Positions 6,916 through 13,593 of a stretch of 48,377 nucleotides of DNA are shown piece by piece. The stretch is from the IMG/VR virus record IMGVR_UViG_3300021559_000059, positions 1-48,377 of that record, one strand, 5' to 3'. A program made the position numbers and the translations under genes. A model generated the notes under the pieces. That model saw only the letters and a program-made list of their open reading frames with translations. It ran no database searches and was not told the origin of the DNA. This stretch comes from a virus. Every line of letters starts with the position of its first letter. Positions within the stretch are counted from its first letter, which is position 1.

Positions 6916-6984
6916 TTATTCACCTTCCTGCGCTCGGCTACTTCCTCTAACCACTTTTCAAACGGTGCGCTGCGGTGCGCTCAC
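6912..6984 (-). other. Possible frameshifted or decayed mini-gene
   Basis: GTG at 6984 overlaps the upstream stop (GTGA) and has a strong GGAAGGAG SD, but the frame ends after 8 codons at GTT TGA. A +1 shift at GTT-TGA joins a frame reading EKWLEEVAERRKVNK that ends exactly on the next gene's start (ATGA). It may be a programmed +1 frameshift, a UGA readthrough of the upstream gene, or a broken small gene. Confidence 0.3.
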
Positions 6985-7235
6985 GGCGTCTCCTTCCGGG
7001 CTGCGCCAAGTTTCCGCCCTAGCACGAAATCGGATGGAGACTCGTCTGCTTGTGAAGCTGGCGTCACTCCCCCGCTGGTCTGCGGGGAGGCGGTAGGTAG
7101 TAAAGCGGTACGGTCTACAAGCACAAATTGGTCTTGCCACTTTCCAGTTACTCGCACTAGAACGGTGCCATCGTCTTTAATGCGTTCTACAACTCCATGA
7201 ACATGAACCGTCTGTCCCGCCTTCAATTCGTCCAT
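6981..7235 (-). CDS. Hypothetical OB/SH3-like protein, 84 residues
   Basis: The start MDELKAG at 7235 is two bases after the stop of the zinc-ribbon gene and has a GCGAGG motif upstream; a longer in-frame extension to 7322 overlaps that gene fully and is not needed. Residues 5-45 (GQTVHVHGVVERIKDDGTV, WQDQFVLVDR) look like a small beta-barrel; the C-terminal part is low complexity. Family unknown. Confidence 0.65.
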   Translation of the reverse strand: MDELKAGQTVHVHGVVERIKDDGTVLVRVTGKWQDQFVLVDRTALLPTASPQTSGGVTPASQADESPSDFVLGRKLGAARKETP

Positions 7236-7236
7236 T

Positions 7237-7407
7237 CTAGGGCCTCGCTTTCCGGTGCAGCGCGGGAGTTGCGTACGTCTCTGAGCAGAGGTATGGACCC
7301 GTTTCGCCATGACGCCAGCCACATCCAGCCGTATCCTCTACAATTCTGCGGCCACAGTGTTTACAACGCGGCTTCTTCGATCCCCGTGCTGCCTTCTTCG
7401 CGCTCAT
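7237..7407 (-). CDS. Zinc-ribbon protein, 56 residues
   Basis: Short gene starting at ATG 7407 with GGAGAGG 4 bases upstream and an ATGA overlap with the preceding stop. The product has a basic start (MSAKKAARGSKKPRC), then CKHCGRRIVED, a CGWRHG turn and a further Cys, which reads as a CxxC...H/C zinc ribbon. Many phages and actinobacteria carry similar orphan ribbons. DNA- or protein-binding is likely; nothing more can be said. Confidence 0.65.
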   Translation of the reverse strand: MSAKKAARGSKKPRCKHCGRRIVEDTAGCGWRHGETGPYLCSETYATPALHRKARP

Positions 7408-7601
7408 GGCCTCTCCGCTTTCTGCTTCGGTGTAAGGTAATCTTCCGGGTAGTCACAATGCCGATGCACCATGCGAACTGAACGGCCCCGAAACTCAAAG
7501 CGCCACTTGTGATGCAGGTCTATTGCCTGTCCACAGCGTCCGCAAAAGCGAATCCTGCTCGCGGCAATAGGCTGCTTGCACGTTGGACAACGTTCGCTCA
7601 T
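7404..7601 (-). CDS. Zinc-ribbon protein, 65 residues
   Basis: Start at 7601 (MSERCPTCKQPI). CPTC and CGRCG form a double CxxC ribbon, followed by HH and a basic strand FEFRGRSVRMVHRHC. Purine-rich AGGGGATTGGG lies upstream. It is the first of several adjacent zinc-ribbon genes in the leftward operon. Function unknown. Confidence 0.7.
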   Translation of the reverse strand: MSERCPTCKQPIAASRIRFCGRCGQAIDLHHKWRFEFRGRSVRMVHRHCDYPEDYLTPKQKAERP

Positions 7602-7629
7602 CGCGCCCAATCCCCTGCCTTCTGCTTGG

Positions 7630-7959
7630 TCACGGCTTCCTCGGTAGAGCATTTGCCGCTGCGTCAAAGTCAATGACGTTCGGGTTAGGATAAATTGGGT
7701 TAACGCTCTGCATTATGCTTATGGCTTCGACATGGAACTTGTACGCTGCGTAAGCAAGTTCTAGCGCGTGAACCACAGGCCCAATCGCAATGTCCACGAG
7801 CTTCGCGCACTCCTTGTCGCTGTAGCCTGCTCGCAAAAACGAATGGAACAAGCTCCCGCACAAGGACTCGCGCAGTAAATCCTTCGTCTCAAGAGCCAAC
7901 ATCCCTGTGGCCGTTTTATTGCTCACCTTCGCCCCTCGTCCCTTCCCGCTGCGGGTCAT
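7630..7959 (-). CDS. Hypothetical alpha-helical protein, 109 residues
   Basis: The ATG overlaps the stop of the UDG-exonuclease gene (ATGA). Mostly helical and moderately hydrophobic in the middle (IAIGPVVHALELAYAAYKFHVEAI), with a basic N-terminus. No family is recognised. Confidence 0.65.
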   Translation of the reverse strand: MTRSGKGRGAKVSNKTATGMLALETKDLLRESLCGSLFHSFLRAGYSDKECAKLVDIAIGPVVHALELAYAAYKFHVEAISIMQSVNPIYPNPNVIDFDAAANALPRKP

Positions 7960-9110
7960 GGCACCACTGCCGTAGCGTAGTCTAATACTCGGCTAAGGTA
8001 CTGCAACGCTTTCTCTCTCCGTGCTGGCGCCACAATGCTATCATAGTCGGACATCAACATGCCGCAGTGACGACGAGCTAGTGCCTTCAATCCCTGTGGC
8101 TCTGTCTGCAATAGAGCCGCCATCAGGAGCGTGTCCTCAAATTTCTCTACGGTTATACCCATAGCGGACAACACAGGAAGGTCGTGCAATAGATTGTGTC
8201 CTACGATCAGTGGCACAGTCTCGGTTATTGGCCCACGGATCACGCAAGCAGTACCAGGAATAGAACTAACTTGAACACTCCACGGTCTTTCTACGGAGCC
8301 TTCTGTATCGACCGCGATAATTGTTGACGCATTCTCTGACAAGCCATACAACTGTAACGTCTCCGGCGATGCCCCACCATTTTGACGTTGCCTTCCCGTG
8401 GATGACCGTTGACACAGACTTGCTTCAGATGTAACTTTCGGTGCTGTTTCAGTGTTAGAGGCTCCAAGTGATACGGGTTGACACACAGCGGATTCTCGCA
8501 ACGATGATGTAGGATCGCTCGCCTGATGTACGCTACTATTCCATCCTTGGGAAATACTGAAGGCATGTCGAACCTCCTTGTAAATTGGATTCGGATAGGC
8601 GTCTTTGAGATGCCCAGTAGGAAGTGCCTCGCCTTTAATCAGACGACCAAAGGACTCGAAATCCCATGCGACTTTAGCGGCATTCGCAGGCATATGCAGA
8701 CCGCTAGCTGAGTGGTATGCTGGCATCACAATAGAGTCCCGCCAAGGGAAAGCTAGACCGTGGCTCCATTCGATAGCGATGTCGTCGCCCAGGAACCACC
8801 GTGCCGAATACAGCCCCATTGCCAATATGTACTTGGGCTGGACGTTTCTGAGCTCGCGTTCGAGTAGAGCTCGGTCACGTTCAATCTCATCGTGTGACGG
8901 TGGCTCATCCTCACGCCAGTCCTTGACGACATTGGAGCAGAAGATAGCGTGGCGTGGTATGCCGCTGTTGATAGCCAAATATCTATCCGTTTCGTCTCCC
9001 GATGGACCACACAGTACCCGGCCGATACGCGCTTCCACTTTGCCAGGGCGCTCGGCAATGAGGGCGTAATCGCAGGGGACTGGTCCTGTACTATGAATCT
9101 GTTTCGCCAT
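7956..9110 (-). CDS. UDG-like domain + 3'-5' exonuclease (Exo I/II), N-terminal polymerase half
   Basis: 384 residues. Residues about 10-180 match the outline of a uracil-DNA-glycosylase family 4 fold (AERPGKVEARIGRVLCGPSG, QPKYILAMG, PAYHSASGL). Residues about 262-370 hold the first two proofreading motifs: Exo I AVDTEG (D268, E270) and Exo II GHNLLHD (N306, D310), then FEDTLLMAALL. This order, UDG-exo-pol, is known as one chain in SPO1-type phage polymerases; here it stops before Exo III and the rest is at 4406-5887. Residues about 182-262 are not polymerase-like: they are the out-of-frame reading of a nested HNH gene. The UDG catalytic residues look altered, so this domain may be structural. 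Confidence 0.85.
   Translation of the reverse strand: MAKQIHSTGPVPCDYALIAERPGKVEARIGRVLCGPSGDETDRYLAINSGIPRHAIFCSNVVKDWREDEPPSHDEIERDRALLERELRNVQPKYILAMGLYSARWFLGDDIAIEWSHGLAFPWRDSIVMPAYHSASGLHMPANAAKVAWDFESFGRLIKGEALPTGHLKDAYPNPIYKEVRHAFSISQGWNSSVHQASDPTSSLRESAVCQPVSLGASNTETAPKVTSEASLCQRSSTGRQRQNGGASPETLQLYGLSENASTIIAVDTEGSVERPWSVQVSSIPGTACVIRGPITETVPLIVGHNLLHDLPVLSAMGITVEKFEDTLLMAALLQTEPQGLKALARRHCGMLMSDYDSIVAPARREKALQYLSRVLDYATAVVP
8291..8566 (-). CDS. HNH endonuclease nested inside the UDG-exonuclease gene
   Basis: 91 residues in the +1 frame relative to its host gene, same strand. The start has an excellent AAGGAGG with 7-base spacing, so it is a real translation start. The product has the HNH_3 signature: HHRCENPLCVNPYHLEPLT, then CVNGHP and a final CMACQRMR. 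It is shorter than usual at the N-terminus, where these enzymes normally have a beta-rich recognition part. Its last codons overlap the Exo I motif (VDTEG) of the host gene in another frame. The host reading frame stays open across the whole insert, adding about 80 odd residues to the UDG-exonuclease protein. Confidence 0.85.
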   Translation of the reverse strand: MPSVFPKDGIVAYIRRAILHHRCENPLCVNPYHLEPLTLKQHRKLHLKQVCVNGHPREGNVKMVGHRRRRYSCMACQRMRQQLSRSIQKAP

Positions 9111-9819
9111 TCAGCGCCTCCACCGCCCTCTTCGCTATCACCTTACCGATACCGTCAATCTCAGCCCACTCCTTCTCCGTAGCCGATACCGCATCAGCTA
9201 CCGTGTGGAACCGCTGGGCTACCGCTTTAGACCTCTCCCACCCTATCCCCGGCAGCAGTGCGTACATCCGGCGCGTCATCGTGGGCCTTGACAGTTCCGC
9301 CGTCATGGCGGGATCTGACATCACGTTGAAGCTCTTGTGCTCCTCACGGCTCCACCACACCGCCAACGCCGTTATCAGTGACGCCGTTCCCTCTACGTCG
9401 GCAGTCCGCTCTAGTCTAGCCCCACCTAGTTCGCTCATTGTGTGCAACCACATCTCAAAGGTAGAGTACATTACCCGGTTGCGTCCGGCGTGGGCATCGT
9501 ACCAGCGGCCGCACACGGTCTCTTTCGATGACGGGAACGCCTTCCAGCGCTGCAACACCCCCGTTCCGGGCTCGGCGCGGTATGGCTCCTCTACGACGAG
9601 ATAGCGAATGTCGTACTGTTGGGCCATCGCCGGCAACTGAGTGTCGGCTAGGCGACTGGAGTACAAACAAGACAGAGCATCCTGTACCCGCTTCAGCTCG
9701 ATACCTACTGTGATACCGTTAGCACCGGAAAAGGCTACGTCACCCGAATCCAAGCGCGTAAGCACCGAATTGGGTATCAGCGCCTGTAGCCGCGTAGGGT
9801 AGTGTTGCGCGTCCGTCAT
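9091..9819 (-). CDS. XPF/ERCC4-type structure-specific endonuclease
   Basis: 242 residues from ATG 9819 (GAGGTGG upstream; TTG/GTG starts slightly upstream are possible). The nuclease core has GD at 26-27 and the ExKx3D motif ELKRVQD (E41, K43, D47), followed by LADTQLPAMAQQYDIRYLVVEE as in ERCC4 domains. The C-terminal part carries tandem helix-hairpin-helix motifs (LLPGIGWERSKAVAQRF and IDGIGKVIAKRAVEAL) that bind DNA junctions. The layout equals archaeal XPF/Mus81-like nucleases, and it likely cuts branched replication or recombination intermediates. It overlaps the UDG-exonuclease start by 20 bp. Confidence 0.85.
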   Translation of the reverse strand: MTDAQHYPTRLQALIPNSVLTRLDSGDVAFSGANGITVGIELKRVQDALSCLYSSRLADTQLPAMAQQYDIRYLVVEEPYRAEPGTGVLQRWKAFPSSKETVCGRWYDAHAGRNRVMYSTFEMWLHTMSELGGARLERTADVEGTASLITALAVWWSREEHKSFNVMSDPAMTAELSRPTMTRRMYALLPGIGWERSKAVAQRFHTVADAVSATEKEWAEIDGIGKVIAKRAVEALNGETDS

Positions 9820-9835
9820 GGCTTTGGCGCCACCT

Positions 9836-10027
9836 CTATCGTCGATTAACACCAATCTCCACCTCTGGCAGCACCACCTTCAGTATGTCCTCAACTAACT
9901 CCTCCGTAGCAGTCTGGTGGGGCACGTTGGGCCCTTGTCGATAAAGACTCTGGCGTGAGTTCTCATGGAACCGTGTCAGAGCCTCATCTATTCGGGTAAC
10001 TTGTGCCCCGCTGAGTCGTATTGCCAT
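9836..10027 (-). CDS. Hypothetical protein, 63 residues
   Basis: ATG 10027 with GCGAGGG close upstream. Helical, mixed charge (RIDEALTRFHENSRQSLYR, TEELVEDILKVVLPEVE). No family is recognised. It lies between the RecA-like ATPase and the XPF-like nuclease genes. Confidence 0.6.
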   Translation of the reverse strand: MAIRLSGAQVTRIDEALTRFHENSRQSLYRQGPNVPHQTATEELVEDILKVVLPEVEIGVNRR

Positions 10028-10047
10028 TGTACCCTCGCTATGGTGTG

Positions 10048-10116
10048 GCTCCCGCCGTCCGGTGCTAGTTACGCCTAGTTACCCTCTCCAGCTCCATACT
10101 GGCAGGCGGCGGGAGC
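10048..10116 (-). other. Long-stem inverted repeat in intercistronic gap
   Basis: GCTCCCGCCG (10048-10057) and CGGCGGGAGC (10107-10116) form a perfect 10-bp stem closing a 49-base loop that also contains CCAG/CTGG and a duplicated CTAGTTAC. No T-run follows, so it is not an obvious terminator. It fills the 95-bp gap after the RecA-like gene and may be a processing or stability element. Confidence 0.5.
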
Positions 10117-10122
10117 AAAACT

Positions 10123-10947
10123 CTATCCCCTACACGACTCGTAGAAGGCGAATCCCCACGACTTCTTGTCGGGTACAGGGAACTCGATCCGGGTGTCGTC
10201 CTTAGTCGAAAGATTATCACGTAGGACTCGGCACGTGACATTGCCACCAACAAGGTCCAAGAGAGCTAGAGACTCGACGTAGTACGGTAGCCGCGGTGCC
10301 CCTTCGAGATTGCTGTCGATACCCAACTCCACCCGTAGCGCCTTCCTGTCCACGTTCTCTTTCCGGTTGCTCATCTCTTTCGGGGGCTTGGCGATCGTAG
10401 TGGTACAGATGACATTGAGGTCATCTACTTGCGTCAGAAGGTGAAAGAATGCGCTGTCGTGGGCGCCCTTCACTACTGCCCAGAAGTCTCCAGGGTTGCC
10501 TGGGATAGGACTCTTGCGATCACCGCGCTTCTTTTCCAGATACTCGGCTTTACCTACACCTTCTTGAACTTGGTAGCCGAGATCCTGGGCCAACTCCCAC
10601 ACACGCGACAACGACTCTACAGCCAGCCAGTCCCCCGGCTTGTGGCGCTCCAGTATTGTGGCAGTACTAGACGTGACATCGTTCATGCTGGAACACTTGT
10701 AGTACACTACGTTGGTGGGGGCATCAGAGCCGAATGAGCGCATGGCCCCCTTGAATTTGTTCTCAGTGTCGATGACGTAGACGGTGACGTCAGGGGACAT
10801 TAGTTCGACGTACCGGGCCAGGGATACGACCGCACTCGTCTTCCCTGTGCTGTCCTTCCCCGCCAGCAACAGGAACTCGCGTATCGGTACCGCCGTGTCC
10901 ATCAACTGTGACGACGTTTGCGGTCTTACTTCAGTCTGAGTTGCCAT
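10123..10947 (-). CDS. RecA/Sak4-like ATPase
   Basis: 274 residues with a P-loop GKDSTGKT (G30-T37) and a Walker B-like WLAVES with Glu111 in place of the usual Asp. The layout (short N-terminus, Walker A, VYVIDTENKFKGA as a RecA-like second motif) resembles phage single-domain RecA-like/Sak4 recombinases, which work with SSB in strand annealing or exchange. It sits between a nuclease and the XPF-like gene, which fits recombination-dependent replication. GAGGCACTGA provides the SD. Which subfamily it belongs to needs a profile search. Confidence 0.75.
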   Translation of the reverse strand: MATQTEVRPQTSSQLMDTAVPIREFLLLAGKDSTGKTSAVVSLARYVELMSPDVTVYVIDTENKFKGAMRSFGSDAPTNVVYYKCSSMNDVTSSTATILERHKPGDWLAVESLSRVWELAQDLGYQVQEGVGKAEYLEKKRGDRKSPIPGNPGDFWAVVKGAHDSAFFHLLTQVDDLNVICTTTIAKPPKEMSNRKENVDRKALRVELGIDSNLEGAPRLPYYVESLALLDLVGGNVTCRVLRDNLSTKDDTRIEFPVPDKKSWGFAFYESCRG

Positions 10948-11185
10948 TCAGTGCCTCTTCCCTTGCTTCCTCTACCGCTATAGCCTGCTGTAGTACGCCA
11001 AACTCTGACTTCCTAATCCGTCCCATCAGCGCCAGGGCCTTCTGTGCTTGCCACCAGCGTGCCACTCTATCCGGCATCTCGATACCGTACTCGTCCAGGC
11101 GCTTACAGGCCGACAGCAACAGGGCACGGAGCCGGATACACTCGTTACGCCGATTTCTTCGATGTGCTCCGCCGTTTGCGCCCAT
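10931..11185 (-). CDS. Hypothetical basic helical protein, 84 residues
   Basis: The start is uncertain: ATG 11185 overlaps the upstream gene by about 40 bp and has GAGAGTGGG before it. Helical and charged (LRALLLSACKRLDEYGIEMPDRVARWWQAQKALALMGRIR). It overlaps the start of the RecA-like ATPase gene by 17 bp. Function unknown. Confidence 0.55.
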   Translation of the reverse strand: MGANGGAHRRNRRNECIRLRALLLSACKRLDEYGIEMPDRVARWWQAQKALALMGRIRKSEFGVLQQAIAVEEAREEALNGNSD

Positions 11186-11435
11186 TGGCCCACTCTCTGA
11201 CTTTGGCAACCATGTCTGGACTGAATACACAGCAGCCTATTGTGACTTTACCAGACATACGAATGACAGCGAAAGTGTCTGTATGTGGCTCGGTACATTT
11301 AGTACACGTCACCGTCACCTTGCCCAATCGGCCAGCAGCGCCGAATACCTTCTTGGCTTCCGCTTTGGTTATCTGAAATCCAAATTCTTCGCGCAAGACC
11401 TTATCGAGAACTACACCGTTCCTTAACTTAATCAC
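11145..11435 (-). CDS. Hypothetical small protein with Cys pair, 96 residues
   Basis: GTG 11435 overlaps the upstream TGA (GTGA) and has GAAGGAGGGAAC before it, which decides this start over a longer frame that would overlap the nuclease gene. The middle part has TCTKCTEPHTD and a later CC, suggesting metal binding; the C-terminus is strongly basic (GRKRRSTSKKSA). Nucleic-acid binding is plausible. Confidence 0.65.
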   Translation of the reverse strand: MIKLRNGVVLDKVLREEFGFQITKAEAKKVFGAAGRLGKVTVTCTKCTEPHTDTFAVIRMSGKVTIGCCVFSPDMVAKVREWANGRKRRSTSKKSA

Positions 11436-11992
11436 GTTCCCTCCTTCGGTACATTGGCCAGCAGCATTCTCCAGTTCTCCGTCAACTCCTGGGCCGTAAA
11501 AGTCAGGTCGTACTCTTTCGCTATCGGCACCGGTGGCGCGTAATTCCCGCAGATGTGCAGCACTATGAGCCGAGCCCTCGCCATGCCGAGAATGTAGCAG
11601 TACGCCTTGCACTGATAAAGATATTCACGGAATTTCTGACGCTCCGTGAAGCCCTTAGCCGACACCCACGTCACCTTGAGCTCGACATCAGACCAGTTCT
11701 CGGTGTCAACACAGTCAGGACTCCCTATGATGCCATCCCGTTCTATCTCGCCAATGCGCTCATAGCGGGGCGGAGAGAATAGGACTTCAGACAGGACACG
11801 CTCCCATAACCTCCCAATAATGGCGAACTGATTGAGGTCGCCCTCGGTGAAGGTGTTGCCCTTGTTGGTGCCGATGGCGATACCGATATTGCGTATGATG
11901 CTGGACACGTGGACGCCTAGTGTGCGGGACGCAGACTGTTCCTCACTGATTATGAGGGTACTCAAGTCGATGTCGCGCTCGGTTAGCTTCAT
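11432..11992 (-). CDS. PD-(D/E)XK nuclease (RecB/Cas4-like fold)
   Basis: 186 residues. The nuclease motifs are in order: Glu66 in LWERVL, D93 in GIIGSPD, E104/K106 in DVELKVTW, and a downstream Q-x-x-x-Y helix (YLYQCKAYCYILG) typical of RecB-like nucleases. It probably processes DNA ends for recombination or degrades host DNA, together with the RecA-like ATPase. A GGAG lies 7 bases before ATG 11992. Confidence 0.8.
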   Translation of the reverse strand: MKLTERDIDLSTLIISEEQSASRTLGVHVSSIIRNIGIAIGTNKGNTFTEGDLNQFAIIGRLWERVLSEVLFSPPRYERIGEIERDGIIGSPDCVDTENWSDVELKVTWVSAKGFTERQKFREYLYQCKAYCYILGMARARLIVLHICGNYAPPVPIAKEYDLTFTAQELTENWRMLLANVPKEGT

Positions 11993-12054
11993 AAAAGTAC
12001 TCCAGGGCGTTCTGCTCGTTGAACTACCCCCTCCCTCGCCGGGCCTTTTCAGGT

Positions 12055-12104
12055 TTCCGGGTCATCAGGACGGGGACAGGACTTGCACCTGTGTCTCCCC
12101 GGAA
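12055..12104 (-). other. Nested hairpin element upstream of the nuclease gene
   Basis: An outer stem TTCCGGG/CCCGGAA (12055-12061 with 12098-12104) encloses an imperfect inner hairpin (12072-12100, GGGGACAGG against CTGTGTCTCCCC). It lies in the 120-bp gap between two leftward genes. There is no T-run. A tRNA was considered and excluded. Confidence 0.45.
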
Positions 12105-12112
12105 CTCGTTTG

Positions 12113-12445
12113 CTACTCCGCTGCCGCCGCTAGTGATGCCCCCTTTGGCCCCTGGGGGAGCCTGGGCCGCGATTCGCGTGCTGGCTGGGCTGGTGTGGCT
12201 GGTGTTTGCGTCCCTGCCTGTGCAGCCTCCCTAGCGCGTTTCCGGCCTTCCTGCATCTTGGCGATGGCCTCCGGTGACAGTTTGCGGCGACGGCGGCGCT
12301 TCACGGGGGCAGCAGACTCGGTAACGGTACCGCCACCGAATGCGCTGAGTGCTGCGTCGATCGGTGCCAGCTCGGCAGCGTGACGCGCCACCATAGCGGC
12401 CCTGCGTTTCTTAAGCTGACTGACTACGACTGCGTTCAAGTTCAT
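12113..12445 (-). CDS. Basic Ala/Arg-rich protein, 110 residues
   Basis: ATG 12445 overlaps the upstream stop and has GGGAGG as SD. A central KRRRRRKLSPEAIAKMQEGRKRAR segment is highly basic, with Ala/Pro-rich flanks. It looks like a small nucleoid- or DNA-associated protein, but no family is recognised. Confidence 0.6.
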   Translation of the reverse strand: MNLNAVVVSQLKKRRAAMVARHAAELAPIDAALSAFGGGTVTESAAPVKRRRRRKLSPEAIAKMQEGRKRAREAAQAGTQTPATPAQPARESRPRLPQGPKGASLAAAAE

Positions 12446-12648
12446 GCTACCTCCCTTGGTTTCTCGGCCTCAAGTTTCGCCGTTTGAGCGAGGCTGTAAT
12501 CAAACGGGAGGGCAACGCCGATGTTGATGTTGGTGATGGCCTTGCCGTTGGCACCCCATTGCGCTGCATGTTGACCCTCACGGGCGGCTTCGTGAGCGCT
12601 TTCGACATCAATTTCGATGGTGTACTGCACGTTGACGTTGTACTTCAT
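12442..12648 (-). CDS. Hypothetical protein, 68 residues
   Basis: Start MKYNVNVQYT at 12648 with GAAGGAG 7-8 bases upstream. A short beta strand (YNVNVQYTIEIDVESA) is followed by a helix and a Gly/Ile-rich part. A longer frame to 12855 would run through a structured non-coding stretch and the end of the next gene, so it is rejected. Confidence 0.65.
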   Translation of the reverse strand: MKYNVNVQYTIEIDVESAHEAAREGQHAAQWGANGKAITNINIGVALPFDYSLAQTAKLEAEKPREVA

Positions 12649-12676
12649 CCTGTTCTCCTTCACACTAGAATTTGGT

Positions 12677-12779
12677 CGGGGCCTGTGGGTTGTCGTTTTG
12701 CAAGCCGACCTGAGGTCAGCCCATTGAGTCCCTGAGACGCTAACGGTCACTAACCGTCTTGCGGCGCTCTGCGGCCCCG
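12677..12779 (-). ncRNA. Candidate structured RNA in intercistronic gap
   Basis: A 103-nt segment whose ends pair (CGGGGCC/GGCCCCG, 7 bp). Inside, on the minus strand, are a hairpin GCTGACC-TCA-GGTCGGC (7 bp with one wobble) and ACGGT-TAGTG-ACCGT (5 bp). The 3' end reads GGCCCCG-ACCA, which recalls a tRNA end, but no T arm or D arm can be built. The segment has no open reading frame and separates the 12786-13559 gene from the next. Function unknown. Confidence 0.4.
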
Positions 12780-12785
12780 GTAGAG

Positions 12786-13559
12786 CTACTGTTGCAGCAC
12801 CAGCGTGTCGTTGTCGAAGGTCCAGCCCCCAAGTTCCGCATACTGGGTGAGCCATGCAGCGTCAGTCCCCATTTTCTTCAGGACTGCCATTTGAGGATCT
12901 TTCGCTTTAGCAAGGCCCAACATAATTGCTGTGCCTAGCTTAAGCCGACTGATTGTCAGGTCCGGCGCCGTTGCCACGATCTGCTGAATCACTTCGATGG
13001 CACGGGCGTCAAGCTCTGTGGGCTCCCCGTTCGAGGACGCGGCAGGTGGCGCAGTCTTTGACGCAGTGGCGGCGGCAGTAGGGCGTGCCGGAGCCTTCGG
13101 TGTCACTCCGATCTTGCCGGGTAGCGCCAGCACTTTGGTGACAAGGGGTATTGTTTTGCCCTCGGTCTGGTCCTTGAGGCCGGGGCGCTTCGGCTGGGCT
13201 TGGTTGACGACGGTGACGCGGCACCCCTTGAACACGGTGACATCATCGTCGAGTTGGGCTTTGGGGAAGCCACTTGAGAGCATAGAGCCTATCCACTGGA
13301 ACGCATTGGAGTTCTTGCCCATGACTTCAAAGCGCTTGCCGTCCGGCGGGTCCATGAGCTTGGCACCCTTGCCAGCGCTGTAGCTCTGTTCGACAGTGCT
13401 GCCGTCGTCGGCAGCGTAGAGCACCGTGATGGCCGGCACTTCTTCCGTTCGACCGCCGTAGTCGAACATGCCGGTTTGGATTTCCTTGATGATGTAGTCG
13501 CCGTCGGGTACTGCGCCACCACCGACGGCGTTCTCGGGTAATAGACTTCCTTTTGCCAT
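12786..13559 (-). CDS. Hypothetical replication-associated protein (possible ssDNA-binding)
   Basis: 257 residues; ATG 13559 follows AGGAGGAACGG. Residues about 15-155 are beta-rich (GDYIIKEIQTGMFDYGG, PAITVLYAADDG, CRVTVVNQAQPKRPG, IPLVTKVLALPGK) and may form an OB-like or related barrel. A Pro/Ala/Thr linker (about 158-178) leads to a helical C-terminal domain (180-257). The layout of a barrel, flexible linker and C-terminal part, next to replication genes, makes an SSB-like role attractive, but no family signature is recognised. A structured RNA (13594-13678) precedes it and may control its translation. Confidence 0.6.
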   Translation of the reverse strand: MAKGSLLPENAVGGGAVPDGDYIIKEIQTGMFDYGGRTEEVPAITVLYAADDGSTVEQSYSAGKGAKLMDPPDGKRFEVMGKNSNAFQWIGSMLSSGFPKAQLDDDVTVFKGCRVTVVNQAQPKRPGLKDQTEGKTIPLVTKVLALPGKIGVTPKAPARPTAAATASKTAPPAASSNGEPTELDARAIEVIQQIVATAPDLTISRLKLGTAIMLGLAKAKDPQMAVLKKMGTDAAWLTQYAELGGWTFDNDTLVLQQ

Positions 13560-13593
13560 TCCGTTCCTCCTAAGTTACGTCAGCAAATTTTCG

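Noticed and set aside
7237-7322. Longer start for the 6981-7235 gene
   Set aside because: It would fully overlap a well-signalled zinc-ribbon gene.
10065-10253. 62-codon frame on the minus strand
   Set aside because: It overlaps the RecA-like gene in another frame and has low-complexity shadow-like sequence.
11436-11612. N-terminal extension of the 11145 gene
   Set aside because: It lies out of frame inside the PD-(D/E)XK gene; the GTG at 11435 has a clear SD.
12072-12100. tRNA T-arm-like hairpin (minus strand)
   Set aside because: The 5-bp stem and 7-base loop resemble a T arm, but no acceptor, D or anticodon arm can be built around it.
12677-12779. tRNA ending in GGCCCCG-ACCA
   Set aside because: The acceptor pairing is good, but the segment lacks a T arm and a D arm; kept only as a structured RNA.
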